Source: Salinibacter altiplanensis (GTDB taxonomy: Bacteria; Bacteroidota; Rhodothermia; Rhodothermales; Salinibacteraceae). From it: DNA of 64,000 nt. The position numbers and the translations under genes are program-made. Positions 56,025 through 64,000 of this stretch are shown piece by piece. The notes beneath the pieces are model-generated. The model saw only the letters and a program-made list of their open reading frames with translations. It did not search any database and had not been told where the DNA came from. Numbering within the stretch: the first letter of the stretch is position 1; each line of letters opens with the position of its first letter. The stretch covers positions 365,871-429,870 of the forward strand of contig NZ_NCQY01000002.1 of the NCBI RefSeq assembly GCF_002894645.1, given 5' to 3'.

Positions 56025-56362
56025 CCGCAGCAATGTGTCCTTCGCATCTGAGATGCGGGCAAGGGAGATGTTTTCGTCTCCAGGGCCGTGCCCCAGCCGA
56101 GCGGCATGGCCTCGTTTTACTCCTGCCGCGCGTCGGCTCCCGGCTCGCCCACGGTCCCCGATGCCGCATCGCTCTGTCTGCAGCTGGTGTCCGCAGGCGG
56201 TGCGCTCCTGGGCATCGTCCTGTCATCAGGGGAGGACTGGGACGAGACGATGCCCGGCACTGTCCCTGATCTTTCTGTTCGGGGTGGCTTGCGGGAGCGA
56301 GTTCGGGACCGTTCCGGCGTGGGCTCCGACCGGCGGGACGGACTGCAGGGGGTGGGCTTCGT
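56025..56362. other. intergenic region between tRNA-Thr and AI-2E permease
   Basis: 338 bp between the tRNA and the 3' end of the minus-strand permease. No gene, repeat or clear terminator is seen; the open frames here are Arg/Pro-rich shadows. Confidence 0.4.
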
Positions 56363-57421
56363 TCAGTGTTCGCCCAGCAGCGAGACCTCGTCGCCCAGCA
56401 CGTCCTCCACGTAGAGCGTTTGCACGAGGACGATTACGACGATGGCGAACGGGGTGGCCAGGAGGACGCCCCCAGCCCCGGCGCTGGCCCCGCCGATAAA
56501 CTGCGCCGTAATGACCGTGGCGGGTGGAATGTGGACGGCCTGCTGCTGCACGAGGGGGGCGATGAGGTAGCTTTCTAGCAATTGCACTGCCCCGTAGACC
56601 AGGAGGACGTAGAACACCTCCGTAGGTCCAATTAAGGAGGCGACGAGCAGGGCCGGCAGCACGGACAGGATGGGCCCCAGATAGGGCACGAAGGAAAAGA
56701 GGGCGGCGAGGAGCCCGAGAGCGATGGGCGAGGGGATGCCGACGGTCTTCAGCCCGGTGGCCGTCAGTACCCCGACGATTAGCATAAGAATCAGCCGACC
56801 GGTGAGCCACCAGCGCAGGGCCCGTCCAACTGCAGAGAGAACCTCTCGGGCCCGGGGACGCGAGGACGGAGGCACCAGCCGGACCGTGCCCTTGAGGTAT
56901 GACTGCGGCGCTGCGCCCCCGTAGATGCCAATGAAGAGGATGATGAATCCGTTGACGAACAGATTGAGGGTGCCCCGAAACACATTCGTCACGCGGCCTA
57001 GGACGCTGGAAACTGGAGGCAAGAGTTGGCTGGGGGATACGTACCGCCCCATCCACCCGTACTGCTGGACGGCGGCGCGAACACGTGCGGCAAGCCGCTC
57101 GGCGGCGTTCGGCAGAAGGGTCGCCAGGGCACTGGCCTGTTCAGAAATGTCGGGCCCTGCCAGGGCCCAGAGGCCCATGAGCACCCCCACCAGTCCGAGC
57201 AGTGTGAGGGCGAGAGCCAGCGGGCGAGGAAGGACGGTGTCGTCGGTCAGCTGTTGGGTGACCCCCGCGAGAAAAACGGCCAGCAAAATGCCGGCGAAGA
57301 CGGTAAACAGAACCTGGACGAGCTGCGTTGCGAGAACGACGAGCAGCACTCCCCCAACGGCCAGTCCCGTCGTCACGTACGGGCGTTGCGAGATGAACGA
57401 GCTGGAGGGAGGCGCAGCCAT
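56363..57421 (-). CDS. AI-2E family transporter
   Basis: A 352-residue permease with about seven to eight helices. GLLAALFSFVPYLGPILSVLPA is the family hallmark in the third quarter, here broken by the shared PYLGP motif. ESYLIAPLVQQQAVHIPPA follows. Family members range from autoinducer-2 exporters to Na+/H+ antiporters in halophiles, so function cannot be assigned. The ATG at 57421 starts MAAPPSSSFISQRP. It is divergent from the carbonic anhydrase gene. Confidence 0.88.
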   Translation of the reverse strand: MAAPPSSSFISQRPYVTTGLAVGGVLLVVLATQLVQVLFTVFAGILLAVFLAGVTQQLTDDTVLPRPLALALTLLGLVGVLMGLWALAGPDISEQASALATLLPNAAERLAARVRAAVQQYGWMGRYVSPSQLLPPVSSVLGRVTNVFRGTLNLFVNGFIILFIGIYGGAAPQSYLKGTVRLVPPSSRPRAREVLSAVGRALRWWLTGRLILMLIVGVLTATGLKTVGIPSPIALGLLAALFSFVPYLGPILSVLPALLVASLIGPTEVFYVLLVYGAVQLLESYLIAPLVQQQAVHIPPATVITAQFIGGASAGAGGVLLATPFAIVVIVLVQTLYVEDVLGDEVSLLGEH

Positions 57422-57502
57422 GAACGGGAAGACGACCGTGGAGAAAAACAGATAGGGATCTGGCGTCGATGCGCACTCCCCAACATCTTCCTCAGCCGAA
57501 TC

Positions 57503-58048
57503 ATGATCAAACCCTTGTTGGGCGTCGAGCCCACGTACGACGGCACAAACTACGTCGCGGACACGGCGGTCCTCGTTGGGGACGTTGTACTGGGACGGAA
57601 GGCCAGCATTTGGCATCACTGTACCCTCCGGGGAGACGTGAATTGGATCCGTGTGGGGGCCGAAACCAACGTGCAGGACCACACGGTCGTCCACGTCACG
57701 CACGGCACGGCACCAACCGACATCGGGGCGCGGGTTACAATCGGGCACGGGGCCATCGTGCACGGATGCACCGTCGAGGACGAGGTGCTGGTGGGCATGG
57801 GCGCTACCCTTCTGGATCATGCCGTGATTGGTCGTCACAGCATCGTTGGGGCCCAGGCGCTCGTGACGAAGGGCACGCGGGTGCCGCCCCGGTCACTTGT
57901 CCTCGGCCAGCCGGCCGAGGTGGTGCGATCACTCACGGACGAAGAGGTGGCGGGCATCGCGGAAGGGGCCGAACGGTACCTTCGCTACGGCGCCGTGCAC
58001 GCGGGGCGGGAGACGCCGGCACAGAACCCGTGGTACGATCCGGTGTAG
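57503..58048 (+). CDS. gamma carbonic anhydrase family protein
   Basis: A 181-residue left-handed beta-helix protein of the gamma-CA/YrdA family. Hexapeptide-repeat turns run through the first 140 residues. Zinc ligands fit the His residues in DHTVVHVTHG and TIGHGAIVHGC. The C-terminal helix (EEVAGIAEGAERYLRY) is typical. It may hydrate CO2 or act as a metal-dependent acyltransferase-like protein. Start at ATG 57503. Confidence 0.9.
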   Translation: MIKPLLGVEPTYDGTNYVADTAVLVGDVVLGRKASIWHHCTLRGDVNWIRVGAETNVQDHTVVHVTHGTAPTDIGARVTIGHGAIVHGCTVEDEVLVGMGATLLDHAVIGRHSIVGAQALVTKGTRVPPRSLVLGQPAEVVRSLTDEEVAGIAEGAERYLRYGAVHAGRETPAQNPWYDPV

Positions 58049-58150
58049 CCGTGAAAGCGTTACGACGGGGTTGCATCGAGGAGGACCCACTCGGTAGGCT
58101 TGGCATTCGCCGCACAGGCGTTGTCCTCCCCGTATCGAATTCTTCAATCC

Positions 58151-59002
58151 ATGCGTTCCTCACTGCTCCTGCTGGTCTTTTCGGTCGCATTTGCAGGATG
58201 CTCCACGATTACGATCGATGAGGAGACGGTTTTCCAGCCGAAGCCCTCGGTGACGCCCGAAACGTTTTCGGTCGACGACGTTGACCTTTCGGTCCGCAAC
58301 ATTCCGGTCACGGACAGTGCCTCGGTCAACGCCTGGCACCTTACGCAGTCCGACGCCGAGACGACCGTGCTTTTTTTTGGGGGCAACGGGTTCTACCTCG
58401 TCCAGTCTCAGGGGTATCTGCGCGCCCTGACGCGTCCTTCCGTGAATGCGTTCCTTTGGGACTACCGGGGCTACGGGCGGAGCGACGGCACGCCCAGTGC
58501 CGCGGCCGTCCGCAACGACGCGCTCGCGATCTATGACTCCCTGGTGGCGCAGCCGAACGTCACGCCGGATCAACTCCTCGTATGGGGGCACTCGCTGGGC
58601 AGCTTTCTGGCCACGCACGTCGCGACCGAACGCACTGTGGGGGGCGTCGTGCTCGAAAACCCGGCCACCAACGTCGATGACTGGAAGGGCTACCTCTTCC
58701 CGTGGTACGTCCGGCTCTTTCTCGGGGTCGAGGTGGATCCGGCCCTGCAACAGGATGACAATCTGGAACGGGTCCGGACGCTGGACGCGCCCCTGCTCGT
58801 GGTTGGGGGCAGTGAGGACCAGGTGACGAACCCGGAAATGGCCCGGCGCCTGCACGCCGAGGCGGGGAGCGAGAGCCGCCGGCTCGTCATCGTAGAGGGG
58901 GGTGGGCACAACGACCTCTACGACCATTCGGAGGTGCGGGCGGCCTACCGCGCACTGGTCGAAGACGTCACTGTAAACGCCCCGGTGCAGTCCGTGCGGT
59001 AG
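58151..59002 (+). CDS. alpha/beta hydrolase lipoprotein
   Basis: A 283-residue hydrolase with a lipoprotein signal (SVAFAGCST). The catalytic Ser is in VWGHSLGSFLA, the Asp probably in GGSEDQVTN and the His in GGGHNDLYDH. FGGNGF near residue 77 forms the oxyanion hole. It resembles the BEM46/YfhR type. A run of eight T followed by five G at about 58372-58384 in the oxyanion-hole codons is a slippage-prone tract in this GC-rich genome. Substrate unknown. Confidence 0.88.
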   Translation: MRSSLLLLVFSVAFAGCSTITIDEETVFQPKPSVTPETFSVDDVDLSVRNIPVTDSASVNAWHLTQSDAETTVLFFGGNGFYLVQSQGYLRALTRPSVNAFLWDYRGYGRSDGTPSAAAVRNDALAIYDSLVAQPNVTPDQLLVWGHSLGSFLATHVATERTVGGVVLENPATNVDDWKGYLFPWYVRLFLGVEVDPALQQDDNLERVRTLDAPLLVVGGSEDQVTNPEMARRLHAEAGSESRRLVIVEGGGHNDLYDHSEVRAAYRALVEDVTVNAPVQSVR

Positions 59003-59015
59003 GGAGCCGGGGGCA

Positions 59016-59375
59016 CTAGCGCTCATCCTCGTGGGCGGAAGGAAACGTCCCGAATGGAGGAGGCCAAAATGCGTCGAGCCCGCTGATTACAAGGAGGCCG
59101 CCGCCCAGGGCCGTGCCGGCCACCGGGAGGGGAATGCCCACTGCAATTCCCCCCAAAAGCCTCTTTAGGCCCGCGAGTCCCGGACCGTCTGCACCGTAGC
59201 GATGCTGGAGGACACCGACGCTGAGGTCCGCTACGCCGGCCCCGACGGCCGCGACGAAGAGCGTGGAGAGGCCGAGGGTTATCGCGTTTTCCGAAAACAA
59301 GAGCCAGTCGAGCCCCAGAATGAGCCCTCCGCTGGCGGGATGGAGAATGGTGGGGGAGCGGTCCGTGTCCGACAT
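59016..59375 (-). CDS. small membrane protein of unknown function
   Basis: A 119-residue protein with three hydrophobic segments (about 16-30, 33-55 and 70-98) and an acidic tail. It starts MSDTDRSPTILHPASGG. No family recognised. It is convergent with the hydrolase gene, 13 bp away. Confidence 0.6.
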   Translation of the reverse strand: MSDTDRSPTILHPASGGLILGLDWLLFSENAITLGLSTLFVAAVGAGVADLSVGVLQHRYGADGPGLAGLKRLLGGIAVGIPLPVAGTALGGGLLVISGLDAFWPPPFGTFPSAHEDER

Positions 59376-59636
59376 ACCGTGTCCGACATCCTGGAGAAAG
59401 TGCTGACCGAAGACGCACTACGAGAGGTGCGAATTTACAGGATTGAGTAGAGCGCGAGAAGAGCTAGAAAGGTCCCGTCCTGTGCTTTAGCCGAGACATG
59501 AACCTGTCGGTTCGGGCACTCGTCTCGCTGAGAGCAACGAAACGATTCCATACCTTGCCGCGGCGATGGAGGAGGCCGAGTCCGGGCACCCGTGCCTGAT
59601 TCGTCCCCGCACTGATCCGTCCATTAGCACCATCGC

Positions 59637-60282
59637 GTGGCCGTGCTGCGCACTGACTGCATTCTGTTTCCCACCGATGGTTTCCTAAGAGCGGCACAGG
59701 CGGGGCGTCACGCTCGGCACCTCGCCACTCATTCCGTCACTGCCCTTCACGTCGTTTGGGTCTCGACCCGCACCGTGGACCCGGCCGTGTTGGGCACGCA
59801 CGGCCGTCGGGAGGTACGGTGTTTCCTCCTTCGGTTGTTGGTCGCTCAGAATGACGTTGGTTAATGCATGCGTGCCGGTTTACATGGTCGTCTTTTCGGA
59901 GCATCGATTTTGGCGGGTGCCCCATGCCTGAGAACGTGCTCCGGTGCACGGAATGGACCTTTTGCGTTTCCATATCGTGGAGAATATAAAACCGTTCAGT
60001 ATACATAGAGCACATGGCTCGCTGCCCACCCCGAGCGTTCTGGCGGAGCGGACCGAGACGGGGCTCTCCACAGAGGCCGAATCGCTCCGGCCGTGGGGGA
60101 TTGATGTTGCAGTCAAAGTGGGGGAGGGCGCCTGGCCGATGCGGTCTTGGATGTGACGGAGGAGAACAAGGGTGCCCCCTGACACTGGAACCCACGGCTG
60201 AACGGGGCTGGAGCGGATACTCAAGGAAAGTGTACTGAAACGGACGCCCCGTCAAGCCTCATGCCCGGTCCGTACCGTGGAG
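59637..60282 (+). pseudogene. decayed universal stress protein gene, probably tandem-domain
   Basis: USP (UspA) fragments appear in alternating frames. From 59637: CILFPTDGFLRAAQAGRHAR, then HLATHSVTALHVVWV, the normal first strand and helix. LGTHGRREVRCFLLR follows shortly after, so the middle of that domain is deleted. Near 60050 a second domain shows ESLRPWGIDVAVKVGEG, then ADAVLDVTEENKGA in another frame, then GTHG-stop-TGLERILKESVLKR from 60184, and CPV near 60262. The TGA at 60199 replaces the usual Arg codon. Nonsense, frameshift and deletion changes together show a dead gene. Confidence 0.72.
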
Positions 60283-60349
60283 TTTTTTCAGCCTTCGGTT
60301 GAGGATGAAGGTTGGGCGGTCACCTAAACTGTTCTTGACACGGCTGGCC

Positions 60350-61060
60350 ATGACTGTCGATCCTATGACGCCTTCACATCCACACGATGGCTTCGTGCTC
60401 CTCTGGAGTGGCGGCAAGGACGCCATGCTCGCCCACGACGTCATCCACAGCCAGTCGCCCCGTCGGATTGGGGCCTTGCTCACGACGGTGACGGAAGAGA
60501 AAAACCGAGTTACGATGCACGGCACCCCGCGTGCCCTCGTCGAACAGCAGGCCGACGCGCTTGGTCTTCCGTTGCACATCATGCAGGTGCCGCCACAGCC
60601 TCCGAACGACGTGTACGAGGCGCGGCTGGAGGCGGCGCTGAGGCCTCTGCTGGATACTGGCTTCTCGACGGTCGTTGCGGGGGATTTGTTTCTCGACGAC
60701 GTGCGTGCCTACCGCGAAGAGGCCCTTGAGTCGCTTGGGGCATCGGCCCTCTTCCCGCTGTGGGAGCGCGATACGACCTGGCTGGCCCAGCACTTCCTGG
60801 CGCGGGGCTATCGGGCCGTCGTCACGGCTGTCGACACGGCTCAGCTCGACGCGTCGTTTCTGGGACGAACCTACGACAACACGTTTCTCAAAGACCTGCC
60901 CGACGAGATTGACCCCTGCGGCGAAGAGGGGGCCTTCCACACATTCGTGACCGACGGGCCGCCGTTCGCACGTCCTGTGCCTGTGAAAAAGGAGGATCGG
61001 GAAACCGAGGGGCGGATCCGCACTGTCCGCCTCACACCCAAGAGACAGGAGTCTCAGTAG
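60350..61060 (+). CDS. PP-loop ATPase (diphthine-ammonia ligase-like)
   Basis: A 236-residue protein with the N-type ATP pyrophosphatase loop VLLWSGGKDAML. The DUF71/diphthine-ammonia ligase family pattern continues with VVAGDLFLDDVRAYREEAL, FPLWERDTTWLAQHFL and DPCGEEGAFHTFV. The bacterial substrate is unknown, since bacteria lack diphthamide; amidation of another compound, perhaps B12- or nucleotide-related, is possible. Start ATG 60350 or 60365. Confidence 0.85.
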   Translation: MTVDPMTPSHPHDGFVLLWSGGKDAMLAHDVIHSQSPRRIGALLTTVTEEKNRVTMHGTPRALVEQQADALGLPLHIMQVPPQPPNDVYEARLEAALRPLLDTGFSTVVAGDLFLDDVRAYREEALESLGASALFPLWERDTTWLAQHFLARGYRAVVTAVDTAQLDASFLGRTYDNTFLKDLPDEIDPCGEEGAFHTFVTDGPPFARPVPVKKEDRETEGRIRTVRLTPKRQESQ

Positions 61061-61134
61061 CAATCCGTCTTCCTACTAGAGAAAATGGAGACGCGGAAGA
61101 CTGCAGAACAGAGGACCCCAGTTGGCAGCAATGC

Positions 61135-61170
61135 AAAAACCCCTCCGTCCAGCACCGCCGGACGGAGGGG
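61135..61170 (-). terminator. intrinsic terminator of clpC
   Basis: An 11-pair perfect stem CCCCTCCGTCC/GGACGGAGGGG (61140-61150 with 61160-61170) and, read on the minus strand, TTTTT after it. It lies 25 bp beyond the clpC stop on the correct strand. The plus-strand gene lacks a U-tract here. Confidence 0.9.
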
Positions 61171-61195
61171 AGAATGCCAATCGGTCGTGACATGA

Positions 61196-63817
<2,622 letters not shown>

Positions 63818-64000
63818 ACCAGATGGGTTGAACGATCAAAAGCGCCGCGTCGGCGCCCTGCACGGTGGGGACGAACGGGAAGGTCAAAACCGGGCCTCTC
63901 CGCAGAATCTCCCCACGCGTGAAGCACGTGGTGCGGGTACTAACCAGACATTTGCGCATTCTGTTCCCCTGCCGGGTGCTCCTGCCAATTGGGGGACGAA

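Noticed and set aside
60335-60340. TTGACA as promoter of the PP-loop ATPase gene
   Set aside because: No -10 box at 16-19 bp, and the spacing would put the start site inside the coding sequence.

Overview
The window is about 65% G+C and encodes acidic, Asp/Glu-rich proteins. It carries several families typical of Bacteroidota and relatives (DUF4293, DUF4296, DUF4837, paired ExbD genes) next to genes that look haloarchaeal (an amphi-Trp protein, a PHO4-type phosphate transporter). Genes start without Shine-Dalgarno sequences. Together this points to an extremely halophilic, salt-in member of the Rhodothermota, most likely Salinibacter. That is inference from content, not a database match. Nearly all of the sequence is ordinary chromosomal coding DNA; I see no CRISPR array, prophage or intact insertion sequence.

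Layout. 0.1-6.8 kb: an amphi-Trp gene, then a complete seven-gene Mrp Na+/H+ antiporter operon in the permuted order F-G-A-B-C-D-E. 6.8-22.3 kb: metabolic genes, including fused isobutyryl-CoA mutase (IcmF), an old yellow enzyme, a quinone-oxidoreductase-like MDR, a PabB-PabC fusion, acetyl-CoA synthetase, a penicillin-acylase-like protein and a PolX/PHP protein whose polymerase site looks dead. 22.5-25.2 kb: an ExbB / small membrane protein / ExbD / ExbD energizer operon with a consensus sigma-70 promoter, a long structured leader and a terminator. 25.3-30.8 kb: NAD-type isocitrate dehydrogenase, DUF4293, a DMT exporter, a glycosyltransferase and RecQ.

30.8-41.5 kb, minus strand: a full tryptophan operon, trpE-(unknown)-trpS-trpG-trpD-trpC-trpF-trpB-trpA, followed by two lipoprotein genes. 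In front of trpE is what reads as a complete ribosome-mediated attenuator: a promoter, a 27-codon leader peptide with a Trp-Pro-Trp motif, an antiterminator pairing 13 of 14 bases, and an overlapping intrinsic terminator with a U-tract. This is the most striking regulatory structure in the window. With trpS in the operon, it would tie both tryptophan synthesis and tRNA-Trp charging to the supply of charged tRNA-Trp.

41.8-64 kb: a VKOR-thioredoxin fusion, an MgtC/DUF4010 membrane protein, release factor 3, a Pit phosphate transporter with an acidic coiled-coil membrane protein, a Tat-exported amidase, a cobalamin/iron-complex binding protein, queA, ispD-ispF, a DedA protein, tRNA-Thr(UGU), an AI-2E family permease, a gamma carbonic anhydrase, a lipoprotein hydrolase, a PP-loop ATPase, and ClpC with its terminator. 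Three gene remnants (pirin, YdcF/ElyC, universal stress protein) show active gene decay.
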